A stretch of 64,000 bases of DNA from Paraflavitalea devenefica (GTDB lineage: Bacteria; Bacteroidota; Bacteroidia; Chitinophagales; Chitinophagaceae): the NCBI RefSeq assembly GCF_011759375.1, contig NZ_JAARML010000001.1:372001-436000 (forward strand), given 5' to 3'. Under the pieces are notes generated by a model, which saw nothing but the letters and a program-made list of their open reading frames with translations, did no database searches and had not been told where the DNA came from. Shown here in pieces: positions 8,509-16,718 of this stretch. Made by a program: the position numbers and the translations under genes. The first letter of the stretch is position 1. Each line of letters starts with the position of its first letter.

Positions 8509-10938
8509 ATGACGATCTCGTATAACTGGTTACATGAATATTTGCCGGTAACCATTGAGCCTGAGCGACTGAGCAAGATCTTAACGGCCGTGGGCCTGGA
8601 AGTAGAAAGCCTGGAAAAATATGAAAGCCTCAAAGGTGGTCTGCAGGGCCTGGTCATTGGGGAAGTACTCACCAGGGAAAAGCACCCCAACGCCGATAAG
8701 CTATCTGTTACTACTGTCAGCATCGGCCATGGCGATCCTTTACAGATCGTTTGCGGCGCCCCCAATGTGGCTGCCGGCCAGAAAGTGATCGTAGCCACCG
8801 TAGGCACCACCATCTATCCCAAAAATGGCGATCCCCTTACCATGAAAGTGGCCAAAATACGGGGCGTGGAAAGCTACGGGATGATCTGCGCCGAAGATGA
8901 GATCGGCCTTAGCGACAACCACGACGGCATCCTCCTATTGCCCGCTGAAACAAAAGTAGGCATGGCGGCAGCTTCTTATTTCAAACCCTATACCGATTGG
9001 GTCTTTGAAATAGGGCTTACCCCCAACCGGATGGATGCCATGAGCCACCTGGGCGTGGCCAGGGATGTGACCGCTTACCTGGTACACCATGATAAAAAAG
9101 ACTACCGGGTTAAATCTCCCTTCAGCAATACTTTTAAGACCGATAATAACAGCCTGCCCATTACAGTAGAAATTGAAAATACCAATGCCTGCCAGCGCTA
9201 TACCGGTATCAGCATTACCGGCATACAGGTAAAAGAAAGCCCGCAATGGCTGCAGGATAAACTGAGGTCCATAGGGCAGCGTCCTATTAATAATATCGTA
9301 GATATTACCAACTTCATACTCCATGAAACCGGGCAGCCTTTGCACGCGTTTAATGCAGAGGTGATCAAGGGCCGGAAAATACGGGTCAAAAACCTGCCCG
9401 AAGGAACAGCCTTTGTATCCCTCGATGAAAAGACCAGGAAGCTCAGTGCAGAAGACCTCATGATCTGCAATGGCGATAGCGAACCCATGTGTATTGCCGG
9501 CGTATTCGGCGGCCTGCACAGCGGCGTAAAGGCAGATACCAAAAACATCTTCCTCGAAAGCGCCTGGTTCAACCCCATTGATATCCGGAAAACATCTTTC
9601 CGCCATGGCCTGCGCACCGATGCAGCCACCCGGTTCGAAAAGAATGTAGACATCAGCAATACCGTCAATGTACTGAAGCGCGCCGCCTTAATGATCAAAG
9701 AGCTGGCCGGCGGAGAAATAGCGTCCGATATGGTAGATGTTTACCCTGATCCCAGGGAGAAAGCTTCCGTAGTATTGAAATACCACTATCTGCGCAAGCT
9801 GAGCGGGAAGAACTACCACCCCGATACCGTTAAAAAGATCCTGACCACGCTCGGCTTTGAGATCATCAAAGAAGGAATGGACAATATATGGGTCAATGCG
9901 CCTTATAGCAAACCCGATGTCAGCCTGCCTGCTGATGTGGTGGAAGAGATCATGCGTATAGACGGTCTGGACAATGTAGAGATACCCACCTCCATCATGA
10001 TCTCCCCTTCTATTGAGACAGATGGCTATAAACATACCTACAAGGAAAAAACGGCCAACTACCTCGTAGGACTTGGATTCAATGAAATATTTACCAATTC
10101 CATCACCAATGCCGCTTACTTTGATGAGGCGGAATTGGGTACCGCTGTACGGTTACTGAATAACCTCAGCGCCGACCACAACATCATGCGCCCTTCCATG
10201 CTGGAAACCGGCCTGGAAGCCATTGCCCATAACCTCAACAGGAAAAACCATAACCTGCAGTTCTTTGAGTTTGGCAAAACATACCACATGATTGCCCCCG
10301 GCAACTATAGTGAGCAGGAGCATGTTTGCCTGTACATAACCGGCCAGGTGAAGGAAGACTCCTGGAAAGCAAAGGGATATGCGGTTGATGGCTATTACCT
10401 CAAGGGAATCGTGGCAAGAATATTGCAGCTTACCGGGATTATTAAAACAAGCTGGGAGATCACTACCAGCCAGAAGCTGGCAGATAGCCTCGAAGTAAAG
10501 ACCGGTAATGAAGTAATAGCTGTATTAGGTACTGTAGCAGCCCATGAACTCAAGCGCTTTGATATCAAACAACCGGTGTTTTTTGCCGATATTGACTGGG
10601 AGCTATTGCTGAAGAAAGTAGCAAAAGGCGTATTGAAAGTAACCGAGTTGCCCAAGCAATTGCCTGTTCACCGCGACCTTGCCATGATCGTACCCAAAGC
10701 GCTGCCCTATGCAGAAGTAGAAGCCACCGTGAAAAAGACGCGGATAGACAAATTACAGGATATACAACTGTTCGATATTTTTGAAAGCGGGAAAATAGGC
10801 GCCGACAAAAAATCACTCGCTATCAGCTTTACCTTCCTTGACGAAGAAAAGACCCTTACCGACAAGGAGATTGATGGCATGATGAACAAGATCATGACCG
10901 CCCTGGAAAAAGACCTCCAGGCCGAAATCAGGAAATAA
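8509..10938 (+). CDS. pheT: Phenylalanine--tRNA ligase beta subunit
   Basis: Beta chain of the alpha2-beta2 phenylalanyl-tRNA synthetase; it carries tRNA-binding and editing functions. The 809 residues match the family. Domains in order: B1 start (MTISYNWLHEYLP), the EMAP-type tRNA-binding domain (GLVIGEVLTREKHPNADKL, about 45-155), the B3/B4 editing domain (about 215-395, FLHETGQPLHAFNAE), B5 (about 405-475), the catalytic-like core (about 500-690), and the C-terminal FDX-ACB anticodon-binding domain (LPVHRDLAMIVP to the end). pheS is not in the window, so the subunits are encoded apart. A zapB-like gene follows after 5 bp. Confidence 0.97.
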   Translation: MTISYNWLHEYLPVTIEPERLSKILTAVGLEVESLEKYESLKGGLQGLVIGEVLTREKHPNADKLSVTTVSIGHGDPLQIVCGAPNVAAGQKVIVATVGTTIYPKNGDPLTMKVAKIRGVESYGMICAEDEIGLSDNHDGILLLPAETKVGMAAASYFKPYTDWVFEIGLTPNRMDAMSHLGVARDVTAYLVHHDKKDYRVKSPFSNTFKTDNNSLPITVEIENTNACQRYTGISITGIQVKESPQWLQDKLRSIGQRPINNIVDITNFILHETGQPLHAFNAEVIKGRKIRVKNLPEGTAFVSLDEKTRKLSAEDLMICNGDSEPMCIAGVFGGLHSGVKADTKNIFLESAWFNPIDIRKTSFRHGLRTDAATRFEKNVDISNTVNVLKRAALMIKELAGGEIASDMVDVYPDPREKASVVLKYHYLRKLSGKNYHPDTVKKILTTLGFEIIKEGMDNIWVNAPYSKPDVSLPADVVEEIMRIDGLDNVEIPTSIMISPSIETDGYKHTYKEKTANYLVGLGFNEIFTNSITNAAYFDEAELGTAVRLLNNLSADHNIMRPSMLETGLEAIAHNLNRKNHNLQFFEFGKTYHMIAPGNYSEQEHVCLYITGQVKEDSWKAKGYAVDGYYLKGIVARILQLTGIIKTSWEITTSQKLADSLEVKTGNEVIAVLGTVAAHELKRFDIKQPVFFADIDWELLLKKVAKGVLKVTELPKQLPVHRDLAMIVPKALPYAEVEATVKKTRIDKLQDIQLFDIFESGKIGADKKSLAISFTFLDEEKTLTDKEIDGMMNKIMTALEKDLQAEIRK

Positions 10939-10943
10939 GTATT

Positions 10944-11231
10944 ATGTCAGATACTCAGCAACCATGGAAACGCATCAATGATAAACTGCAGCAGGTGCTG
11001 CAGCAATACCAGGTGCTGCAAAAAGACAATGACCGGCTGCAAAAAGAGCTGAAGGAGCTTAAGGCAAAAGATGCACTGCAGGCCCGGAAAGTAGAAGAAT
11101 TGGAAATCAAAATTGCCGCTCTGAAGACAGCTACCGGCCAACTGGACGAAGCTGACAAAAAAGAGCTGGATAAACGCCTGCATCTGTACATCCGGGAAAT
11201 TGACCGGTGTATTGCCATGCTGAGCCAATAA
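10944..11231 (+). CDS. ZapB-like coiled-coil protein
   Basis: A 95-residue protein that is almost entirely coiled coil: heptad-patterned Leu/Gln/Lys from about residue 10 to 65 (INDKLQQVLQQYQVLQKD, LQKELKELKAKDALQ). It begins 5 bp after pheT and lies upstream of zapA. Small coiled-coil proteins in this position are commonly annotated as cell-division ZapB-like factors, which link ZapA and FtsZ-ring components. The assignment rests on context and coiled coil only; low-complexity sequence makes homology hard to judge. Confidence 0.7.
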   Translation: MSDTQQPWKRINDKLQQVLQQYQVLQKDNDRLQKELKELKAKDALQARKVEELEIKIAALKTATGQLDEADKKELDKRLHLYIREIDRCIAMLSQ

Positions 11232-11237
11232 AATGAA

Positions 11238-11522
11238 CTATACCCGTTTTACTAAACGCATTTTCATTTCATCGTCTCCCTGTGAAAGCTCTAAAGTGTA
11301 GATGCCGTAGGGTAGGTCGTTGAGCCCTTTCCAGGTCACTGTATTGTCACCTTTGGGAACACTGGCCTCAAGACGGCTGCATTCATCGCCTTTTTCGTCG
11401 CGCAAGATGGCTTTTAGACTGGAACGGATAGGTGCTACTAATTCGAGTGTCAGGACATCAATGAAGATGGACGACTTTACTTTTGCAAACATAGTTCGCT
11501 TGGTTTTGGTGTTTGTAATCAT
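11238..11522 (-). CDS. Orphan protein resembling a type IX secretion C-terminal sorting domain
   Basis: A 94-residue protein on the opposite strand between the zapB-like gene and zapA. Its second half has the layout of a type A sorting domain: strand, then LKAILRDEKGDE, a gap, WKGLNDLPYGIYTLELSQGD and a final KMRLVKRV. The L-P-x-G-I-Y-x-L/V motif and basic end are typical. However, there is no signal peptide and no cargo domain; the N-terminus (MITNTKTKRTMFAKVKSS) is basic. A later ATG at 11492 is an alternative start. It may be a stand-alone beta-sandwich protein rather than a secreted substrate. Confidence 0.6.
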   Translation of the reverse strand: MITNTKTKRTMFAKVKSSIFIDVLTLELVAPIRSSLKAILRDEKGDECSRLEASVPKGDNTVTWKGLNDLPYGIYTLELSQGDDEMKMRLVKRV

Positions 11523-11643
11523 AGAATACGGGTCTTTCCCTTAACCATCCAAAACGATCCATTTAGCGTCCAAAGTGTACCAGATATCCAGTTGTTAATT
11601 CTGTGTGGATAAATATAGAACACTCTTTTCAAATTTGCAAGCA

Positions 11644-11934
11644 ATGGAAGAACTAATTCCTATAAATGTAGTCATCGGCGATCGCACCTACCGCATCCGC
11701 ATCGCCCCTCCCGATGAGGAAGTGGTACGAAAGACCATCAAACTCATCAATGATAAGATCGTAGAGTTCAAAACCCAGTTTGCCGGTAAGGACATGCAGG
11801 ATTACGTAGCCATGGTGGTCCTTTGGTATGCCACACAACAAAAAGCGGCCGGAGACCAGCCGCTTATATCAAGTGAAACCGACAAACAATTAACGTCTAT
11901 GGAAAAGCTCCTCGACCGGATCCTGCAAGGGTAA
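11644..11934 (+). CDS. zapA: Cell division protein ZapA
   Basis: ZapA binds FtsZ and promotes bundling of the division ring. The ATG at 11644 (MEELIPINVVIGDRTYRIRI) gives 96 residues, in line with the family; a GTG 39 bp upstream is less likely. The N-terminal domain has the typical strand-strand-helix (IGDRTYRIRIAPPDEEVVRKT), followed by a long helix (INDKIVEFKTQFAGKDMQDYVAMVVL) that forms the dimer coiled coil. Its stop at 11934 is 4 bp from the stop of the convergent gene at 11939. In many Bacteroidota zapA is followed directly by rny, but here two opposite-strand genes intervene. Confidence 0.9.
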   Translation: MEELIPINVVIGDRTYRIRIAPPDEEVVRKTIKLINDKIVEFKTQFAGKDMQDYVAMVVLWYATQQKAAGDQPLISSETDKQLTSMEKLLDRILQG

Positions 11935-11938
11935 ACCC

Positions 11939-12790
11939 TTACTTCCTGGCTATTCCTTCGTCCATAGTCACCTTCATGGTAAAAGGTATCGATTGCCCTG
12001 CCATATCCATGGTGCCGGTAGCATCCATCGTGGCAATCCGCTTTTTAATAATACCCGAAGCTACGTCCATCGTATACTGGCCCTTTATCTTGCCGTTAAT
12101 AGATAAATTCACCGTCATGCCGTTGGCTTCGGTTTCGCCACTCTGGGTCATCGTACCATCCAGGTCCACAATGGCTTCGGCTCCTTTCACCTCCAGCACC
12201 TTATAATTAGTAGTCGTCTTACCTTCTTTGGATACAGAAGAATCAGCCCAGGTATCACCCGCTTTTACCGCTTTTTCAGGAAGGTCGGCTACCAGGTCAT
12301 AATTCTTGCCAGGCTTATGGCCGGTATTGGCAAAGCTGTTGGCCATGCCCATAAAGCCGTCGGCCTTTTCTCCCGCATTGCTGGTGTCATCACTGGCTAC
12401 AATAATACCCTTGGTATCTACCGTCAGGTGGCTCACCTTACCTACCATCTCCTTCATCTTCTTGGTCATTTCATTCGTGGTCTCTTCCTTCTTATCAGAA
12501 TCATAGTTCATCTCCTGCCCCATGCCACTCATGCTCATCACAACACGTTTAACGGTGCTCTCGATCGCATAATCTTTTGCTGTGGCATTCTTAACCTCCA
12601 CCAGGGAAGTGATCGTATTATTATTATCGAAACTGATGGCCTGGCCCATCATTTCCATGCTAAAATTCATCTTAACAGCCGCCACCCGCTCCAGTTGCTG
12701 GCCTTTGGCAAAGACAGCTTTACGGCTCAGCGATTGGGCGCTCACAAAAACAGTGGAAAGGGCTAAAGGGATAAATAACAGTTTTTTCAT
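11939..12790 (-). CDS. Secreted protein of DUF6263-like type
   Basis: A 283-residue protein with signal peptide MKKLLFIPLALSTVFVSAQ, so it is exported to the periplasm or beyond. The mature part is rich in beta strands and Met (MNFSMEMMGQAISFDNN, VVMSMSGMGQEMNYDS), with the pattern of DUF6263 proteins: a central phrase KAGDTWADSSVSKEGKTTTNYKVLEV and a C-terminal GTMDMAGQSIPFTMKVTM. No enzyme motif is visible. Downstream of the TlpA-like gene on the same strand (64 bp gap), so the two may be cotranscribed. The family name is from memory of motif layout and is moderately sure. Confidence 0.7.
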   Translation of the reverse strand: MKKLLFIPLALSTVFVSAQSLSRKAVFAKGQQLERVAAVKMNFSMEMMGQAISFDNNNTITSLVEVKNATAKDYAIESTVKRVVMSMSGMGQEMNYDSDKKEETTNEMTKKMKEMVGKVSHLTVDTKGIIVASDDTSNAGEKADGFMGMANSFANTGHKPGKNYDLVADLPEKAVKAGDTWADSSVSKEGKTTTNYKVLEVKGAEAIVDLDGTMTQSGETEANGMTVNLSINGKIKGQYTMDVASGIIKKRIATMDATGTMDMAGQSIPFTMKVTMDEGIARK

Positions 12791-12854
12791 ATTTCAATTA
12801 TTATATAGAATGTTAGTCGGGCAATGTGCCTGTGATATTACAAAGAACCCCCGA

Positions 12855-14000
12855 CTAATTAAACAACTCCGCCAATTTCTTCTGCAGATCTTCGCCCCGC
12901 AGGTTCTTGGCAATGATCTTTCCTTGTGGATCTACCAGGTAATTCTGGGGGATAGCCTGTATACCATATTGAACAGCTACCGCATTCTTCCAGAACTGCA
13001 GGTCAGAAACATGTGTCCAGGTCAGTTGATCATCATGGATCGCTTTCAGCCATTTTTCCTTGGCATCAGGCCTGTCCAGTGAAATGCCCAATACCTGGAA
13101 TCCTTTGTCCTTATACTTATTATAGGCCACTACCACATTGGGGTTTTCTACCCGGCAGGGACCGCACCAGCTTGCCCAGAAATCTATCAACACATATTTA
13201 CCCCTGAAGGAAGAAAGCTTTACCGGGTTGCCCAGGGTATCATTCTGGGTAAATTCCATGGCATAACTGCCCACTTCTGTCTTCTTGGCTATTTCAATCC
13301 GTTCTTTTATATCCTTGCCCGCCTTTGAACTTTTCACAGCTTCCGGCAGTGTATTAAAGAGCGGCTCTGCCTTTGCAGGCTTGATATCATAGCCGGCAAA
13401 CTGCTGGAAAGCGTACAAAGCGATGGGCGATTTCGGATTGGCCTTTACATAGCCACCATATACTTTCTCATTCATTTCCTCATACAAGGCATCGATTTGC
13501 GCATCTATTTTGGCAGCCTCTTCCTTATTTCCCGATTTCATGGCCGCTGTATAGGTAGTATACAATTCCTTCTGGCGTGCATTAAACGGTTTGGTTTGCT
13601 CATTCAGCTTCACAAACTCTTCATGGGCCGGTGATCCTGTTACCTTTACATTACTGAATGAATCCGCACTGTTCACCGCAATCTGGCCGGTTTGCAGGAA
13701 AACCGTGGCATAATCCCTTTGCATGGGCCTTCTTTTGGACGATTCAGACTCCGCGGGGTACTTTGCCCGGAGGCTACCCATAGTAGGGTTTGTCAACTGG
13801 CCCGAAAAACTGTACTGCCCGTCCTTTACCTGTACACTATCGGTTTTACGTTCCCCATTAACCGCATAAGTCAGGTAAACCCATTCTATAGGTTCTCCTG
13901 CTTTGGTCACATTGCCGGTAAGGGTAAACTGCTGGGGCGCCTGGGCCTGGGAGGATACGGCTACCAACAGCCCGGCTCCCATAACTAATACATATTTCAT
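12855..14000 (-). CDS. TlpA-like thioredoxin-fold protein with N-terminal DUF4369-like domain
   Basis: Periplasmic thiol-disulfide oxidoreductase of the kind abundant in Bacteroidota. The ATG at 14000 is selected because it opens a signal peptide (MKYVLVMGAGLLVAVSSQAQ); a longer frame adds 22 unlikely residues. Total 381 residues: a DUF4369-like beta domain (about 24-120), a helical middle (about 125-235), and a thioredoxin/AhpC-TSA domain from about 245 with active site W-C279-G-P-C282 and the cis-Pro region AIPQNYLVDPQG. Likely acts as a reductase for exported proteins; its partner is unknown. Confidence 0.88.
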   Translation of the reverse strand: MKYVLVMGAGLLVAVSSQAQAPQQFTLTGNVTKAGEPIEWVYLTYAVNGERKTDSVQVKDGQYSFSGQLTNPTMGSLRAKYPAESESSKRRPMQRDYATVFLQTGQIAVNSADSFSNVKVTGSPAHEEFVKLNEQTKPFNARQKELYTTYTAAMKSGNKEEAAKIDAQIDALYEEMNEKVYGGYVKANPKSPIALYAFQQFAGYDIKPAKAEPLFNTLPEAVKSSKAGKDIKERIEIAKKTEVGSYAMEFTQNDTLGNPVKLSSFRGKYVLIDFWASWCGPCRVENPNVVVAYNKYKDKGFQVLGISLDRPDAKEKWLKAIHDDQLTWTHVSDLQFWKNAVAVQYGIQAIPQNYLVDPQGKIIAKNLRGEDLQKKLAELFN

Positions 14001-14237
14001 GCGTAAGTGATTTTGAGTGGTGAACCCTACAATATTAAAGAATAAATGGCTGCGCAGAACAGCCACCCATCATTTATACCTACCCGCCCGTAACAGAAAT
14101 TATGCAAATAGGTTGAGGGTTCGAGAATGCTTGTTTAATTTCCGTATTTTCGCACATTAACGTCTCACGTATGGACAATGAACTATACATAGAGAGGATG
14201 CATAATATGGTAGAACAATCTAAACATTTAAAACACA

Positions 14238-15803
14238 ATGGATCCGAACGCATTAACCTATATAATTGGAGGAGTGGCGCTGGTGGCGGGCATCATAGCA
14301 GGAAAATTCATCTTCGCTAAAAACACCCAACGCCAGGTAGAAGAGGCCGATCAGCAGGCCAAAAAGCTCCTGGCCGACGCCCAGACCCAGGCAGAGACCA
14401 TTAAACAACAAAAACTATTAGAAAGTAAAGAACGGCACCTGCAGCTAAAAGCAGAACACGAAAAAGAGGTATCAGAGCGCAACCGTAAACTGAATGAAGC
14501 CGAAAACAGGGCCAGGCAGAAAGAACAGAGCATCAACCAGAAGGTAGACCAACTGGAAAGGCAGATAAAGGAAAATGAGGCCATCAAGGACAACCTCAAC
14601 CGCCAGATAGAAGTGGTCAACCTCAAGCGTACCGAACTAGAAAAACACCAGGAAGAACACATCCGCCGCCTCGAAAAAATTGCCGGCCTCACTGCCGATG
14701 AAGCTAAAAAGCAACTGGTGGAAAGCCTGAAACAGGAAGCCGTCACCCAGGCATTGGCCATGCAGCAGGAGATCATTGACGACGCCAAGCAAAAGGCCAA
14801 TAAAGAAGCCCGCAAGATCATCATCCAGTCTATACAACGTACTGCTGCTGAACAAGCTATAGAAAATTCCATCACGGTATTCAATCTCGAAAGCGATGAG
14901 ATCAAAGGACAGATCATCGGTCGTGAAGGCCGTAACATCCGCGCCATTGAAGCAGCTACCGGGGTCGACCTGATCGTAGACGATACGCCGGAAGCCATCA
15001 TACTTTCTTCTTTCGATCCCCTGCGCCGCGAGATCGCCCGTTTAAGCCTCCAGCGCCTGGTGACCGACGGACGTATCCACCCTGCCCGTATTGAGGAGAT
15101 CGTGGAAAAGACCCGCCGCCAGATCGAAGAGCAGGTCATGGAGATCGGCGAACGCACCGTTATTGAACTGGGTATCCACGGCCTGCATAAAGAGTTGGTA
15201 CGCATCGTTGGTAAAATGCGTTTCCGCTCCTCTTATGGACAGAACCTGCTGATGCACAGCCGGGAAGTAGCTAACCTCTGCGGTATCATGGCTGCCGAGC
15301 TGGGCCTCAACCCCAAGCTGGCCAAACGTGCCGGCCTCCTGCACGATATTGGTAAAGTGCCCGATGAAGAATCTGAGCTCAGCCACGCCCTGCTGGGCGC
15401 CAAGCTGGCCGAAAAATATGGAGAAAACCCTGCTGTAGTAAATGCCATCGGCGCCCACCACGATGAAATGGAAATGCAATATGTCATTTCCCCCATCGTA
15501 CAGGCCTGTGACGCCATCAGCGGCGCCCGCCCCGGTGCACGCCGTGAGATCATGCAGCAATACCTCCAGCGTATCAAGGACCTGGAAAACCTGGCCATGG
15601 CCTACACAGGCGTGGAAAAAGCCTATGCCATCCAGGCCGGCCGTGAATTACGCGTTATAGTAGAAGCAGAAAAAGTAACCGACGCAGATTCCGATAAACT
15701 GTCCTTTGAAATAGCCCAGAAGATCCAAACGGAAATGACCTTCCCGGGCCAGATAAAAGTGACCGTAATCCGGGAAAAAAGATCGGTAAATGTGGCCCGA
15801 TAG
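14238..15803 (+). CDS. rny: Ribonuclease Y
   Basis: Membrane-anchored endoribonuclease that initiates mRNA decay. The 521 residues match the family: an N-terminal membrane helix ([19 protein letters not shown]), a long coiled coil (about 28-190), a KH domain ([19 protein letters not shown], about 215-275) and an HD domain with [12 protein letters not shown] and AIGAHHDE metal-binding motifs. The 237 bp between this gene and the divergent TlpA-like gene holds no clear gene; a near-consensus -7 sequence (TATTTTCG, 14145-14152) is seen. rplS follows 72 bp downstream with its own promoter. Confidence 0.97.
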   Translation: MDPNALTYIIGGVALVAGIIAGKFIFAKNTQRQVEEADQQAKKLLADAQTQAETIKQQKLLESKERHLQLKAEHEKEVSERNRKLNEAENRARQKEQSINQKVDQLERQIKENEAIKDNLNRQIEVVNLKRTELEKHQEEHIRRLEKIAGLTADEAKKQLVESLKQEAVTQALAMQQEIIDDAKQKANKEARKIIIQSIQRTAAEQAIENSITVFNLESDEIKGQIIGREGRNIRAIEAATGVDLIVDDTPEAIILSSFDPLRREIARLSLQRLVTDGRIHPARIEEIVEKTRRQIEEQVMEIGERTVIELGIHGLHKELVRIVGKMRFRSSYGQNLLMHSREVANLCGIMAAELGLNPKLAKRAGLLHDIGKVPDEESELSHALLGAKLAEKYGENPAVVNAIGAHHDEMEMQYVISPIVQACDAISGARPGARREIMQQYLQRIKDLENLAMAYTGVEKAYAIQAGRELRVIVEAEKVTDADSDKLSFEIAQKIQTEMTFPGQIKVTVIREKRSVNVAR

Positions 15804-15845
15804 AAATTAATCTGGCAAAGATGGATGGAATTAGAAATTTTCAGC

Positions 15846-15853
15846 TACCTTTG
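15846..15853 (+). promoter_or_regulatory. -7 promoter box for rplS
   Basis: TACCTTTG at 15846-15853 is a perfect TAnnTTTG box 22 bp before the rplS ATG, leaving a leader of about 15 nt. The TTG at 15867, sometimes called as start, lies only 13 bp after the box, supporting the ATG at 15876. Confidence 0.7.
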
Positions 15854-15875
15854 CCCTCCTTAAAATTTGAATGTC

Positions 15876-16244
15876 ATGAACGCAGCAGTTCAATTCGTAC
15901 ACGAGCAGTTGACCGGTAAAAAAGAGTTCCCCAGCTTTAAAGCAGGCGATAACATTACCGTTAATTATAAAATTATTGAAGGTGGTAAAGAGCGTATCCA
16001 GGGCTTCCGCGGCGATGTGATCAAGCGTCAGGGTACTGGTGGTACAGCTACTTTCACTGTACGCAAAATATCTGATGGTGTGGGTGTTGAAAGGACCTTC
16101 CCTGTTTTCTCTCCCAATATCGAGTCTATCGAACTGAACAAAACTGGTCGTGTACGCCGCGCCAAACTGTTCTTCCAACGTAACCGTAGCGGTAAAAGCG
16201 CACGGATCAAGGAAAAACGTATGGCTGTTGCTACGCAGGCTTAG
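15876..16244 (+). CDS. rplS: 50S ribosomal protein L19
   Basis: Ribosomal protein at the interface between subunits. The ATG at 15876 (MNAAVQFVHEQL) gives 122 residues. Conserved family motifs are visible: FKAGDNITVNYKIIEGGKERIQGFRGDVI, GVGVERTFPVFSPNIESIE, and the basic tail RVRRAKLFFQRNRSGKSARIKEKR. It has its own -7 box (15846-15853) and a strong terminator (16267-16300), so it is expressed as a single gene. Confidence 0.97.
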   Translation: MNAAVQFVHEQLTGKKEFPSFKAGDNITVNYKIIEGGKERIQGFRGDVIKRQGTGGTATFTVRKISDGVGVERTFPVFSPNIESIELNKTGRVRRAKLFFQRNRSGKSARIKEKRMAVATQA

Positions 16245-16266
16245 GAATCAGCTCGTTACAAATTAT

Positions 16267-16300
16267 AAAAGCGGAAATCAACCTGATTTCCGCTTTTTTT
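16267..16300 (+). terminator. Rho-independent terminator of rplS
   Basis: A 14-bp stem, AAAAGCGGAAATCA at 16267-16280 with its complement from 16284, a 3-nt loop, and a T8 run ending at 16300. It lies 23 bp after the rplS stop. Confidence 0.92.
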
Positions 16301-16453
16301 ATGCATTACCGGAACCCGGGATCCGGCACTTTGTTAATCGTAAGTAAAATACCGTATTTAGCTAGCATTCGCAGGTAATTTGTGATGCCGTTTATACGTT
16401 TTACTTATGAAAAGCTGTAATTTCGTATTTCATTTTTAAAATCTAAGAGTACC

Positions 16454-16684
16454 ATGCTTGTAGCTACTAATTTCCTGATGCTCTCAATGCCAGGTGGTAT
16501 GGAGTGGGTGTTGATTATTTTGGCAGTACTGATCCTTTTTGGTGGTCGTAAGATCCCTGAATTCATGAGAGGTATCGGTAAAGGTATCCGTGAGTTCAAT
16601 GATGCCAAGAGCAATGTGAAGAAAGAAATTGAAGAAGGTATGAGCGAAAAGGATAAGAAAGCTCCCTCTTCCCCTGCGCAATAA
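16454..16684 (+). CDS. tatA: Sec-independent translocase subunit TatA/TatE
   Basis: Pore-forming subunit of the twin-arginine translocation system. The 76-residue product has the membrane helix after GGMEWVLIILAVLILFGG, the conserved F-G hinge (LFGGRKIPE), an amphipathic helix (FMRGIGKGIREFNDAKSNV) and a charged tail (KKEIEEGMSEKDKKA). The start is uncertain because Met residues at 9, 12 and 16 precede the helix. It is followed 34 bp later by gatA, an order frequent in Chitinophagaceae-like genomes. tatC is not in the window. Confidence 0.92.
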   Translation: MLVATNFLMLSMPGGMEWVLIILAVLILFGGRKIPEFMRGIGKGIREFNDAKSNVKKEIEEGMSEKDKKAPSSPAQ

Positions 16685-16718
16685 ATAGCTTCCTTCATTA
16701 CGTGGATTCCAAACCGAT

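Noticed and set aside
14171..14320. Short frame starting ATGGACAATG just before rny
   Set aside because: It overlaps the rny start out of frame and its second half is only an alternate reading of the rny membrane helix.
14351..15205. Long Arg/Ser-rich minus-strand frame across rny
   Set aside because: Reverse shadow of the RNase Y coiled coil and KH region; composition is artificial.
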